Of a stretch of 21,909 bases of DNA, positions 1 to 6,556 are shown in pieces. The notes under the pieces are model-generated. The model saw only the letters and a list, made by a program, of their open reading frames with translations, did not search any database and was not told the origin of the DNA. This DNA comes from an uncultured Actinomyces sp. (GTDB lineage Bacteria > Actinomycetota > Actinomycetes > Actinomycetales > Actinomycetaceae). The DNA lies in the NCBI GenBank assembly GCA_900541895.1, contig UWSI01000024.1:1-21909 (forward strand), written 5' to 3'. The number at the start of each line of letters is the position of its first letter. Within the stretch, counting starts at the first letter, position 1. The translations under genes were made by a program, and so were the position numbers.

Positions 1-207
1 GTGCCCCTGGCCGCCGGCGTGCTCGCCTCTAGCGGCATTCTGCTTCCCCCGGCTGCTGCTGCGGTGTTGATGTCGCTGTCGACGATTGTGGTGGCGCTTA
101 ACGCTCAGCTGCTACGCCGGATTGATCTGGACCCGGCCCGCCTGGCTCCCACCAGTCCGAAGGAGGAACACACCACGCCTACTCCGGCATCCACCGCCGT
201 CCACTGA
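1..207 (+). CDS. copA: Heavy-metal (copper-type) P1B ATPase, C-terminal end only
   Basis: The reading frame is open from the first base, so only the last 68 residues are seen. They match the end of copper-translocating P1B-type ATPases: a PLAAG start to a membrane helix, a second hydrophobic stretch containing AAAAVLMSLST, then VVALNAQLLRR just before the cytoplasmic tail. Such pumps use ATP to export Cu(I) across the cytoplasmic membrane. The catalytic DKTG and CPC motifs would lie upstream of the window. The tail is extended by a Thr/Pro/Ser-rich stretch after LLRRIDLDP and stops at 205-207. The same frame continues past the stop into DUF305-like sequence. A perfect Shine-Dalgarno (AAGGAGG, 160-166) lies inside the tail with ACG, not ATG, at the expected start position. 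The true end of this gene and the start of the next may therefore have been merged by a small deletion. Specificity for copper rather than another soft metal is inferred. Confidence 0.7.
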   Translation: MPLAAGVLASSGILLPPAAAAVLMSLSTIVVALNAQLLRRIDLDPARLAPTSPKEEHTTPTPASTAVH

Positions 208-435
208 TCCACCACCTCGGCCACCAGCACTGCGACGGCTACCGCTGAGACGACCGAGACCACCATGGCGACGAGTGAGGCGGACGGGGAGATCTCCGTC
301 GATTACAACGACTCGGACATCATGTTTGACCAGATGATGATCCCCCATCACCAGCAGGCCGTGGAGATGAGTGAGATGTTCCTGGCCAAGGAGGGTATCC
401 CTGCCCAGGTCGTGGTGCGCACGGTGAATTTCTGA
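208..435 (+). pseudogene. Truncated DUF305 family protein
   Basis: In the frame of the preceding ATPase, a Ser/Thr/Ala linker leads into MATSEADGEIS (ATG at 265), followed by FDQMMIPHHQQAVEMSEMFL. This is the hallmark His-His/Met-rich helix of DUF305 proteins, periplasmic or extracellular four-helix proteins often found beside copper genes and implicated in metal binding. Family members have about 150-200 residues with a repeat of the PHHQ motif. Here homology ends around AQVV (about 417), and VRTVNF then a stop follow. No signal peptide or lipobox is visible ahead of the linker. The gene is therefore broken at both ends: the C-terminal half is missing next to the IS3 remnant beginning at 464, and the exporting N-terminus is missing next to the ATPase. 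It is almost certainly non-functional. Confidence 0.7.
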
Positions 436-463
436 GGTCTACATAAAAGTCCCGGGGTCAGGT

Positions 464-910
464 TGAACTGCGCCCCGAAACTTGGACGCTTTAAATGGTA
501 GCTGTTATGCGGCTTCTTGTAGGGCCTGATTCCGGTATTCTGCCGGGGTCAGGCCCTTGAGCTTTACGTGGCGTCTTGTTGTGTTCCAGTGCGTGATGTA
601 GGCGTCGAGGTCGGCTTTGAAGCTCTCGAAGGTCTGCCAATCTTGGCCACGAAAAAACTCGTCCTTAAGATGTCCAAAGACCTGCTCAGTGGCACCATTG
701 TCGATGCAGTTACCCTTGCGTGACATGCTCTAGATGAAACCGTTCTCGGCAAGCGTACCGATATAGGTCTCGTGCTGGTACTGCCACCCCATGTCCGAGT
801 GCAAAATCGGCTCAACCCCTGCTGGTTTGGCATCCATGAGTATCTGAAGCATCTCTTGCTGCTGAGCAAGGTTAGGGCACATAGAGACAGAGTAGGCAAC
901 AATCTCTTTG
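464..910 (-). mobile_element. IS3-family insertion sequence, right-end remnant
   Basis: The segment carries the C-terminal third of an IS3-type transposase followed, at 464-487, by a typical IS3-family terminus that begins TGAACTGCGCCCC and continues to CTTGGAC (read inward from the outer end). The other end is missing: at about 910 the transposase reading frame passes directly into an unrelated secreted-protein fragment, so the left end and orfA were lost by deletion or recombination. The element is dead, because it lacks one terminus, the first catalytic Asp and an intact frame. Confidence 0.8.
505..909 (-). pseudogene. IS3-family transposase (orfB) C-terminal fragment with in-frame amber stop
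   Basis: Read leftward from about 909: EIVAYSVSM, PNLAQQ, PILHSDMGWQYQH (second catalytic Asp of the DDE retroviral-integrase-like domain), then a TAG at 732-730, then SMSRKGNCIDNGATEQVFGH, with the catalytic Glu in the region DNGATEQ...LKDEFF, ending EYRNQALQEAA. Intact relatives have a Gln at the TAG position (CAG to TAG is one change), so this is a nonsense mutation on top of the N-terminal truncation. Codons before and after the TAG are in the same frame. No function is expected. Confidence 0.85.
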
Positions 911-1544
911 CCGGCGCAGTTGCTGTTCGCCACGGGGGTGCCGTTGGATCCCTTCGAATCCTGGGAGGTCAGGCACTGGCCGAGGCCGTTGCGCAGCTGG
1001 CCGACGATCGTCGCGGGCACGAGGCCCGCGTCGTCCGCGTCGGTTGCGGTGGCGTTGTCGGACGTGTCCACTGCCTGAGGTGCGGCAGCTGCGCGGTCCG
1101 CGTAGGTGGCGGGGGAGAAGACGACCATGTCCCACGAGGCCAGGCGGCCCACGTTGAACGTGAGAGTCGTGCGGCCCTGCTCATCCGTGCCCGTCGTGAC
1201 GTCAAGGGGCGTTGGTCGGCCAGTGCCTGGCGGCCCCCGTCGGCAGGGCTGACGGAGAAGTGGACGTTTCCCCCGGTCGATGTCTCGGCCGTGATCGTCG
1301 CCTGCTTGCCCGGTTCGTGCGTGGATTTGTCCGTGTAGGCGCGGGTGACGTGCGCCGTGCCCGTGGCGGTGGCCGGTGTGCTGCTCGGCAGGGGCAGAGC
1401 GGTGGCGACGACCGCGGTGCCCAGCACGATGGCGGCGGGGATGGGGCGAGTTGTTGTTTTCTGAAAGTGTCTAACAGGAGCGCGGTGGGGGAGTATCCTG
1501 AAAATTTGGGTTTTCTGAGTCCGTTTCGCTCGCGCTGTTCTCAT
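910..1544 (-). pseudogene. Frameshifted, truncated secreted protein with a ricin-like C-terminal fragment
   Basis: From ATG 1544 a signal-peptide-like stretch is visible (TTTRPIPAAIVLGTAVVATA, small residues, ATATGTAH near the cleavage region). It is followed by a beta-rich extracellular-looking segment (KQATITAETSTGGNVHFSVS). Homology then continues in another frame from about 1200 (TGTDEQGRTTLTF, RLASWDMVVFSPATY), so a frameshift lies between about 1195 and 1235. The last part, LRNGLGQCLTSQDSKGSNG followed by TPVANSNCAG, resembles the start of a ricin-type (QxW) carbohydrate-binding repeat and is cut by the IS3 fragment at about 910. A secreted glycosidase or lectin-like protein is a reasonable guess for the ancestor, but the catalytic family cannot be named. 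The first 25 residues (MRTARAKRTQKT...) are atypical, and the ATG overlaps the stop of the upstream gene (ATGA), so the original start may be lost. Confidence 0.6.
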
Positions 1545-2638
1545 TGACGAGGCCGGGGCTGGGGTGTGCCTCCTGCCTGGCGGTGGGGAGTGGACGAAGC
1601 CGCTCCCGAGACAACGGACTGCTGCTTGTCGGTGTCGGTGTCGACGTCGGCTTCCGCGCTCGCAGGGGCACTCGTCGGGGCGTCCGACTCCTCTTCGGGA
1701 TCGCTGGGGTTCTCGCTGTTGTCATGCTCAACGATGCTGTCAGGGGCGCTGGGCGTCGCAGTGTCTCGTGGGCTCAACCAGCGGAAGAACTCGCGGAGTC
1801 CCCACGCGCACAAGGCAGCGATGAAGTGGTAGTGCAACCACCCGGTCGCGAGCCCCCAGCTGGGGCCGTCGAAATAATAGCCCAAGCCCAGCAGAACTCC
1901 CAAGAACCAGAGGGCCGCTATGTCGGAGATTACGGCCCCCACGATGACGACAGGCTTCCACCATCCGGCCTTCTCGAGGAACTTTCGGGTGATGGCTATC
2001 AACACCTGGAAGAAGGTGAAGATGCCCATGACGCCATAGAAGTACATGTGATCCATGTCCATGGCATAGGAGACCGAGAATCCGGCCAGGAAGATCACGT
2101 GGAGGACCAGGTATCGGACGATGAATGTCATGATGCCTCGTGGGTCCCTCGATTTTGTCCTTCCTCCATCTGCGTCTTCGGAGCTGGTGGGGTTCTCCGT
2201 AACAGCCGGATCAACGGCATCGACAGGGGCGCTGGGAGTCGCAGCGTCTCGTGGGCTCAACCAGTAGAAGAACTCGCGGAGTTCCCACGCGCACACGGCG
2301 GCGACAAAGTGGTAGGGCAACCACTGGGTCACGAGCTCCCAGCTGGGGCCGTTGGATATACCGCTCACCAGCCATCCCAAGAACCACAGGACTGCCACGT
2401 CGGAGAATACTGCCCCCACGAACGCGACAATCTTCCACGATCCGGCCTTCTCGAGGAACTTTCGGGTGATGGCTATCAACATCTGGAAGAAGGTGAAGAA
2501 GCCCATGAAGCCAAAGAAGTAGATGAGGGCCAGGTCCGCGAAATAGGAGACCGGGAGCCCGACCAGGAAGATCACGTGGAGCACTAGGTACCGGACAAAG
2601 AAGTTAACAATCCCTCGCGGGTCACGCTTATCTGTCAT
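1541..2638 (-). CDS. Uncharacterised membrane protein built from two tandem copies of one unit
   Basis: 365 residues, ATG at 2638 preceded by a GGATGGGGG purine tract. Residues 5-152 and 164-312 are two copies of one unit. Both open with RDPRGI, share VRYLVLHVIFL, FFTFFQ, LIAITRKFLEKAG.WK, VGAV.SD.A.LWFLG, GPSW, a (P/H)YHF.AA.CAW segment, LREFF.WLSPRD and TPSAP, and end in a Ser/Asp/Glu-rich linker. Each unit has about four hydrophobic stretches, so the whole protein should have roughly eight membrane segments and an acidic, Ser/Pro-rich C-terminal tail (cytosolic or external side unknown). The DNA of the two copies is also closely similar (for example, identical runs around CTCGAGGAACTTTCGGGTGA), so the duplication is fairly recent. 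The only difference in register is a two-residue insertion (YY, near residues 253-256). I do not recognise the family. No catalytic motif is evident. It is followed by secreted-protein debris and preceded by a divergent tfoX-like gene. Confidence 0.75.
   Translation of the reverse strand: MTDKRDPRGIVNFFVRYLVLHVIFLVGLPVSYFADLALIYFFGFMGFFTFFQMLIAITRKFLEKAGSWKIVAFVGAVFSDVAVLWFLGWLVSGISNGPSWELVTQWLPYHFVAAVCAWELREFFYWLSPRDAATPSAPVDAVDPAVTENPTSSEDADGGRTKSRDPRGIMTFIVRYLVLHVIFLAGFSVSYAMDMDHMYFYGVMGIFTFFQVLIAITRKFLEKAGWWKPVVIVGAVISDIAALWFLGVLLGLGYYFDGPSWGLATGWLHYHFIAALCAWGLREFFRWLSPRDTATPSAPDSIVEHDNSENPSDPEEESDAPTSAPASAEADVDTDTDKQQSVVSGAASSTPHRQAGGTPQPRPRQ
1703..2626 (-). repeat. Intragenic tandem duplication (2 x ~445 bp)
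   Basis: The coding DNA of residues 5-152 (2183-2626) and 164-312 (1703-2149) of the membrane protein are direct repeats, spaced 477 bp apart until a 6-bp insertion shifts the spacing to 483 bp. Long exact matches occur in the segment encoding LIAITRKFLEKAG (around 1972-2010 and 2449-2487). Confidence 0.85.
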
Positions 2639-2874
2639 GCCCCCATCCTAACGGGGCTCTCAGCTGCGAGGTCCAGCCATTCAAGCCTCTAGCATCACGG
2701 CGATACTAGCCCGTCCTGCTTCCAACCCCGGCCCCGTTAATCAATGAACGAACGCGGTCACCGGGCCGCTCAAAGGCTCCTACACTGTTTTCATACGCCA
2801 CAAAAGAGCAAGGCCGCTGAATGCAGCGCAGGATCAGGCGAGCGTGGCGTTGAGTGGGAAAGCGAGGACAAACG

Positions 2875-3192
2875 ATGTCGTCCACCGACCAATACCTGGA
2901 GTTCGTGCTCGACCTGCTGGGCGAGCTGGACGACGTGGCGCACCGCAAGATGATGGGCGAATATGTCCTCTACTACCGGAGTAAGGTCGTGGGTGGCATA
3001 TACGACGACCGCTTCCTGCTCAAGGTCACGCCCGCCTCCGAACGGCTTCTGTCCGAGGCCCCACGCGCCATCCCCTACGAGGGAGCGAAGGAGATGCTCC
3101 TCGTTGAGATAGAGGACCGCGACACGTTGCATGACGTCGTCGAAGTGATGTGGGAGGAACTGCCCGCACCGAAGAAAAGAAAGAAGAAGTAG
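2875..3192 (+). CDS. TfoX N-terminal domain protein
   Basis: 105 residues from ATG 2875, chosen over the GTG at 2854 because relatives begin MSST.(E/Q)YLEFVL and an AGCGAGGA purine tract lies 6-12 nt upstream. Recognisable family features are the VAHRKMMGEYVLYY motif, VGGIYDDRFLLKVTPA, PYEGAKEMLLVEIED and a lysine-rich end PAPKKRKKK. This corresponds to the TfoX_N domain alone. Gammaproteobacterial TfoX/Sxy, which activates competence genes, carries an additional C-terminal domain that is absent here. Stand-alone TfoX_N proteins are widespread in Gram-positives and their role is not established, so a competence role should not be assumed. It is monocistronic and faces the convergent gntR-type gene. 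Confidence 0.85.
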   Translation: MSSTDQYLEFVLDLLGELDDVAHRKMMGEYVLYYRSKVVGGIYDDRFLLKVTPASERLLSEAPRAIPYEGAKEMLLVEIEDRDTLHDVVEVMWEELPAPKKRKKK

Positions 3193-3200
3193 GTGCCCGG

Positions 3201-3238
3201 CCCGGGCCTCGTGATTGTGAACTGCGCCCCGGGATTTT
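3201..3238 (+). terminator. Possible terminator of the tfoX-like gene
   Basis: CCCGGG at 3201-3206 can pair with CCCGGG at 3228-3233 across a 21-nt loop, and the right arm is followed by ATTTTTG. The stem is short, so this is a weak call. Confidence 0.3.
3218..3231 (+). repeat. IS3-end-like 14-mer (second copy)
   Basis: TGAACTGCGCCCCG at 3218-3231 is identical and in the same orientation to the terminal 14 bases of the IS3 remnant at 464-477. Sequence further in (GGATTTTTG) does not match that element and no transposase is adjacent, so this may be a scar of a related IS end, or chance overlap with a terminator. Confidence 0.4.
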
Positions 3239-3254
3239 TGTATGAGTGGGAAGG

Positions 3255-4013
3255 CTAGAACCTGCCTCTGGTGGATGCTGATTCATTAAGAGTGACCGGT
3301 TCTGCGTGGCCCCTGACCTGGTCGATGGTCAAGGTTGCTTGCACCCGAGTTGAGTAGGTGACTTCGCTTTCCTCGATGCACGCCCCGTTGTGGTCGTAGG
3401 TAGAGCCCGTGAGGTGGAGAAGGCAGCGGGTTCCTGCCGGTTCACCAAGGATTGTGCGGGTTTCTTGGTCGATGCTTTGGGCACGCAGCGAGACAACGGA
3501 GAACTTTGGAGAGCTTTTATAGATGTCACGCAGAACGTGATAGATGGACAGATCTGTGAAGTCGATATCTTGGATACCGGGCAGGAGGTCGATCGGAATG
3601 AACGACAGATCAAGGCTAACGGGGAATATACCCGTGTTGCTTTCGATCAAGCGAAGTCGTTTGAGCCGTAGGAATGGGCGATTTTGCCGGGTGACTACTC
3701 CGTGCTCAATAACGCGAGCACGTGCCTGGTCGCTGCTTCCCTGAAGGCGGTCTGTCAGTGAACCGAAACCCCACAAAATTCTCTTGTCATTCTGTGCAGT
3801 AACAAAAGTCCCCTTGCCTTGGTACGAACGTAGGTGACCTTCGTGGGTCAGAACCTGCAGAGCGCGGCGTACAGTGCCGCGCGTGACGGAGAAGCGCTCG
3901 CAGAGAATACTTTCGGACGGAAGTCTGGAACCGGGTGGAAGATCGCCATCCAGAATCTGACGCCGGATCGCCTGAGCGATCTGCTCGTATACCGGAGGAG
4001 AAATATTGGTCAC
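3255..4013 (-). CDS. GntR-family transcriptional regulator, HutC/UTRA type
   Basis: Start taken as GTG 4013, 252 residues, because AAAGGAG lies 6 nt upstream. The ATG at 4049 overlaps a probable -10 element and lacks a Shine-Dalgarno. The N-terminal winged helix-turn-helix is classic GntR: PPVYEQIAQAIRRQILDGDL, PPGSRLPSE, LCERFSVTRGTVRRALQVLT, then G.L.SYQGKGTFV. The remaining ~165 residues form a UTRA-like ligand domain (RLRLIE, VSLDLSFIPIDLLP, ETRTILGEPAGTRCL, ESEVTYSTRVQATLTI). HutC/UTRA regulators generally bind a small metabolite (sugar phosphate, amino-sugar or histidine derivative) and repress a nearby transport or catabolic operon. No such operon adjoins this gene, so its target is unknown. 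It faces the tfoX-like gene, and upstream lies the terminator of the lipoprotein gene. Confidence 0.88.
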   Translation of the reverse strand: MTNISPPVYEQIAQAIRRQILDGDLPPGSRLPSESILCERFSVTRGTVRRALQVLTHEGHLRSYQGKGTFVTAQNDKRILWGFGSLTDRLQGSSDQARARVIEHGVVTRQNRPFLRLKRLRLIESNTGIFPVSLDLSFIPIDLLPGIQDIDFTDLSIYHVLRDIYKSSPKFSVVSLRAQSIDQETRTILGEPAGTRCLLHLTGSTYDHNGACIEESEVTYSTRVQATLTIDQVRGHAEPVTLNESASTRGRF

Positions 4014-4047
4014 CTGTTGCTCCTTTGCACATTGCTGACAGGCGCTC

Positions 4048-4077
4048 ATGTTAGGTGACTCACATTCTAAAGGTCAA
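4048..4077 (-). promoter_or_regulatory. Probable promoter of the GntR-type gene
   Basis: On the minus strand TTGACC (4077-4072) and TAACAT (4053-4048) are separated by 18 bp. Transcription would start near 4041, downstream of the ATG at 4049. This supports the GTG at 4013 as the start codon. Confidence 0.4.
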
Positions 4078-4129
4078 TAGACGTTCTCTGCATCTCCGTA
4101 CAGAATGTTGCGAAATCGATGGAAACGAC

Positions 4130-4167
4130 AAAAATCCCGGGGAACAGGTATGCCCTATTCCCCGGGA
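4130..4167 (-). terminator. Rho-independent terminator of the lipoprotein gene
   Basis: A perfect 10-bp stem (TCCCGGGGAA at 4135-4144, TTCCCCGGGA at 4158-4167) with a 13-nt loop is followed, in the minus direction, by five T residues. It lies 24 bp after the lipoprotein stop codon. Confidence 0.85.
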
Positions 4168-4190
4168 GAAAGTGTGAATCGATGTGAGAC

Positions 4191-4547
4191 TCAGTTGTTA
4201 CCTTCAACGACCTCAAGCGGGATTGTGTATTCGGTGCCGCTGGCATCGGTGACCTTCAGAGTGGTTTCACCGACCTTCTTGGGGTGGACGCGGAGGTTCT
4301 TAGAGCCCTTGACCTGCTCGGCGACCTCGGTGTCAGCGACCTCAACCTTGGCCTTAGACGCATCACCGTTGAGCTTGAACTCAAGGTCACGCTTCTCGGG
4401 GAGGGTGACGCCCGTCTGAGTCACCGTTGCGGGATCCTTAGTGATGATCTTTTCGTTGGTTGCTGACTGGGGGCCGCTGGAGCAAGCTGCGAGGCCGGTT
4501 GCTGCCATGACGGCAATGCATACTGTTGCAATGAGAGATTTACGCAT
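4191..4547 (-). CDS. Small Ig-like surface lipoprotein
   Basis: 118 residues from ATG 4547 (an in-frame ATG at 4565 preceded by AAGG is an alternative). The N-terminus is a lipoprotein signal peptide: MRKS, hydrophobic LIATVCIAVMAATG, lipobox LAAC with Cys22 as the acylated residue. The mature part is Ser/Thr-rich at first, then beta-strand-like with the pattern VHPKKVGETTLKVTDASGTE followed by YTIPLEV, which resembles the end of bacterial Ig-like (BIG_2-type) or Ig-fold domains. It should be anchored to the outer face of the membrane by lipidation. No enzymatic motif is visible and the function is unknown. It is a single gene, divergent from the nitroreductase gene 212 bp away, with its own terminator. 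Confidence 0.75.
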   Translation of the reverse strand: MRKSLIATVCIAVMAATGLAACSSGPQSATNEKIITKDPATVTQTGVTLPEKRDLEFKLNGDASKAKVEVADTEVAEQVKGSKNLRVHPKKVGETTLKVTDASGTEYTIPLEVVEGNN

Positions 4548-4759
4548 GACTCTCAGTCTAGCCATCCTTGAAAAAGCGTCCATCTCAGACTCCATATTTC
4601 GGAAGCCTGCATCGAAACTGCGACCAAATTGTGATGAAGCAATGCTGCCAAAGTCCCAGGGTGAGGACAATCTGCAGTTGACGCAAAAGTGGGATGCACT
4701 GGCGAAAAATAGCCGAAAAACGGACAATAAGAGCGACCGTTGCCACCAAAGGAGCAAAA

Positions 4760-5560
4760 ATGCAGGCCGATGACTACCGCAAGGTCCCCGACGTTGGAGT
4801 GACCAATCCAACGATTGATGTGCTGCGTGCGCACCGCACAATCCGAAAGTTCGAGGACTCTCCGCTGAGTGCACAGGATCGCGATGCGCTGATTGATGTT
4901 GCGCGTCGCGCACCCACCTCGTCATTCCGTCAGCAGTTTTCGATCATTCACGTGACCGATGTAGCCTTGCGCGATCAGCTTGCCGAGGTTGCGCAGCAGC
5001 CCTACGTGGGCACCTCCAAGGGCGACCTTTTCATGTTCGTCGTTGACCTGTACCGCAATGCGCGCATCCGTGAAGAAGCCGGCTTGGATATCGCTCCCTT
5101 GCAGCGGACCAACCTCTTCCTTGCTGCAATGGAAGACGCGGTCCTTGCCGCACACAATATGGAAGTTGCCGCCGAATCGATGGGCTTGGGCACGGTCTAC
5201 CTCGGTTCTCTTCTGAGAGGACCCCAGCGCACAATTGAGCTCTTGAAGCTTCCGCGCATGACCTTCCCAATTCTGGGCCTCTTGGTTGGCCGCCCGCTTC
5301 AAGACCCCCCGTACCGGCCTCGTCTGCCCAAGCACCTTGCTGTTTCCGAGAACACCTACCCGGTGGTCGAGGGTTCGTATCTCGAGGAGCTTGCCGAGTA
5401 CGACGAAGACGTGCGTACATACTACGAACTGCGTAAGGCCGGCCTGGGCGCGACCAATGCCTTCACTCAGCAGATTAGCGAGCAGATGGGCCTGCCAGAT
5501 ACCTTTGATACCGCACCCGTCCTTGAGGTTTTGCACTCTCAGGGGTTGTGCCTGAACTAA
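4760..5560 (+). CDS. NAD(P)H-dependent FMN nitroreductase (NfsA-like)
   Basis: 266 residues from ATG 4760, with AAAGGAG five nt upstream. The protein has the nitroreductase-fold signatures of the NfsA/FRP branch: RAHRTIRKFEDSPL near residues 23-36, RRAPTSSFRQQF (49-60, FMN contacts), central helices AAMEDAVLAAHNMEVAAESM, then GLGTVYLGSLLR and a FPILGLLVGRP segment followed by PRLP. A long C-terminal extension (residues about 195-266) covers the active site, as is usual in the subgroup. Such enzymes reduce nitroaromatics, quinones, chromate or free flavin by two electrons using NAD(P)H. The natural substrate here is unknown. It is monocistronic, divergent from the lipoprotein gene and closed by a strong terminator. 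Its proximity to nitrate respiration genes is probably incidental. Confidence 0.85.
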   Translation: MQADDYRKVPDVGVTNPTIDVLRAHRTIRKFEDSPLSAQDRDALIDVARRAPTSSFRQQFSIIHVTDVALRDQLAEVAQQPYVGTSKGDLFMFVVDLYRNARIREEAGLDIAPLQRTNLFLAAMEDAVLAAHNMEVAAESMGLGTVYLGSLLRGPQRTIELLKLPRMTFPILGLLVGRPLQDPPYRPRLPKHLAVSENTYPVVEGSYLEELAEYDEDVRTYYELRKAGLGATNAFTQQISEQMGLPDTFDTAPVLEVLHSQGLCLN

Positions 5561-5570
5561 TTGAGAATTG

Positions 5571-5617
5571 CCGAGGCCGGGCATGCCCTTGGGTCTTTCC
5601 CGGCCTCGGTGATTTTT
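5571..5617 (+). terminator. Rho-independent terminator after the nitroreductase gene
   Basis: A perfect 11-bp stem CCGAGGCCGGG (5571-5581) / CCCGGCCTCGG (5599-5609) with a 17-nt loop is followed by TGATTTTTG. Confidence 0.9.
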
Positions 5618-5669
5618 GCTTGTGTGCCTGAGCGGATATGCCTTTTGAAGGGGAGCTAGAGGAGGAAGA

Positions 5670-6335
5670 ATGAGCACGCAGATTACAAAAGAGTTAGGAT
5701 TCTCAACCTACGTTTTTGTCGAACGACTGGGAAAGAATGCCGCAATTCTTCACCCCTTCCCCGAATACAACATTTCTTTAGTCGCGCAAGCGCTTGAAGA
5801 GGCGGGGCTGCCCATCAAAATCATGGGCGAGCATGCCCCCGAGCGCGGTGAAGGGATCTACTTCCAAGAGGATGCTTTCCCGGATGAATTCTTGGGGATT
5901 CTTGCAGATGCCTTGAGCGTCCGGGGCATTGGTGCTTACGCGTATTGCCTCGTCGATGGCTCAATGGGGGACTTGGACCTTCATCTTTTCACGCGCGTTG
6001 GTGAGAGTTTCCCGCGTGCTGGCAAGAAAGTTGTGCTGATGCGCCTCTACCTTGGGCGTTCAAGCGAAGGACCTGCTGCAACGACCTGGATTTTCGGTTC
6101 CCCATCCGATCTGGAAGAAGTCAACCGTCTTCTGGGAGAAAAGTACGATACTCAGCCAGTTTCCGACCCCGCTGGATTCGCGGCGATCGAAATTCAGCAC
6201 CCTGAGTTTTCCGCGGGATTGCTGGAACCTTCGCAGATTATGGATGATATTTTCCAAACCCTGGGCCGTCATGGTTATGAAGGCCCAGCATTCGTGGAAG
6301 ATCATTTTTCTCAGCAAAATGACGCGAATTTATAA
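5670..6335 (+). CDS. Conserved-looking hypothetical protein, function unknown
   Basis: 221 residues from ATG 5670, directly after AGAGGAGG, an excellent Shine-Dalgarno. The protein is soluble, acidic and lacks a signal peptide or membrane segment. It appears to have two alpha/beta halves of similar size: one from YVFVERLGKNAAILH through IKIMGEHAPERGEGIYF to ILADALSVRGIG (residues ~14-90), the other from KVVLMRLYLGRS through TTWIFGSPSDLEEVNRLLG to DDIFQTLGRHGYEG (~122-212). I see no catalytic or metal-binding motif that identifies a family. It is a single gene between the nitroreductase terminator and the structured stretch before ndk. A weak -10-like TATGCC lies at 5637. That it is a real gene is fairly certain; the role is open. 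Confidence 0.7.
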   Translation: MSTQITKELGFSTYVFVERLGKNAAILHPFPEYNISLVAQALEEAGLPIKIMGEHAPERGEGIYFQEDAFPDEFLGILADALSVRGIGAYAYCLVDGSMGDLDLHLFTRVGESFPRAGKKVVLMRLYLGRSSEGPAATTWIFGSPSDLEEVNRLLGEKYDTQPVSDPAGFAAIEIQHPEFSAGLLEPSQIMDDIFQTLGRHGYEGPAFVEDHFSQQNDANL

Positions 6336-6450
6336 GTGGCTGTAGACGCTCTGGTAGCGAAGTTGACACTTCGTAAAATTTGTTCAGAAAAGTCCCAGTA
6401 AACGCGCGTTTTTCTTGCAGTAATACCTCATAAACTATCTGCATCAGACA

Positions 6451-6556
6451 ACGAGCGATGGAAGTTGCTCGTATCTCTCCGGAAGACTTTCTGGGAAGAC
6501 TGCTCTGTGTTGATGGGATAACGGAAAAGGGCTGACCATGGCGGTCAGTCCTTTTT
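6451..6556 (+). ncRNA. Structured RNA candidate (small RNA or ndk leader)
   Basis: In the 297-bp gap between the 221-residue protein gene and ndk, three hairpins follow one another. They are ACGAGC/GCTCGT (6451-6456 with 6467-6472), CCGGAA/TTCTGG with one G-U (6479-6484 with 6489-6494), and a 13-bp terminator stem (6525-6537 with 6543-6555). This ordering is what a short independently terminated RNA or an attenuating leader looks like. No known riboswitch consensus is recognised, and no convincing promoter was found on either side. The gap bases 6336-6450 are AT-richer and include the small inverted repeat CGAAGT/ACTTCG (around 6360-6375). Confidence 0.3.
6525..6556 (+). terminator. Rho-independent terminator upstream of ndk
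   Basis: AAAAGGGCTGACC (6525-6537) pairs with GGTCAGTCCTTTT (6543-6555), with one G-U, across the 5-nt loop ATGGC. The right arm ends in T5. The A-run on the left side makes it potentially bidirectional. Confidence 0.75.

Noticed and set aside
772..1338. 188-codon plus-strand frame over the IS/pseudogene region
   Set aside because: Antisense to recognisable transposase and secreted-protein sequence; no family resemblance of its own.
1544..2587. 347-codon plus-strand frame antisense to the duplicated membrane protein gene
   Set aside because: It mirrors the repeat structure of the opposite strand, is rich in Arg/Gly/Glu as expected of a shadow frame, and lacks a ribosome-binding site.
2875..3192. 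Competence regulator role for the TfoX-like protein
   Set aside because: Only the N-terminal TfoX domain is present and no competence genes are in the window; the family name does not justify the function.
4014..4049. ATG 4049 as start of the GntR-type regulator
   Set aside because: It has no Shine-Dalgarno and overlaps the probable -10; GTG 4013 has AAAGGAG at ideal spacing and gives the usual family N-terminus.
3227..4142. 15-bp inverted match (CCCCGGGATTTTTGT at 3227 and its complement at 4128-4142) flanking the GntR-type gene, suggesting a mobile cassette
   Set aside because: Both copies are explained by CCCGGG terminator stems followed by a T-run; outside these 15 bases the termini agree poorly and no transposase or target duplication is seen.
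6451..6494. Fluoride-type riboswitch (GATGG next to a stem)
   Set aside because: The rest of the fluoride consensus (the GCTGATG...CTCCTA block and pseudoknot partner) is absent and ndk is not a fluoride-response gene.
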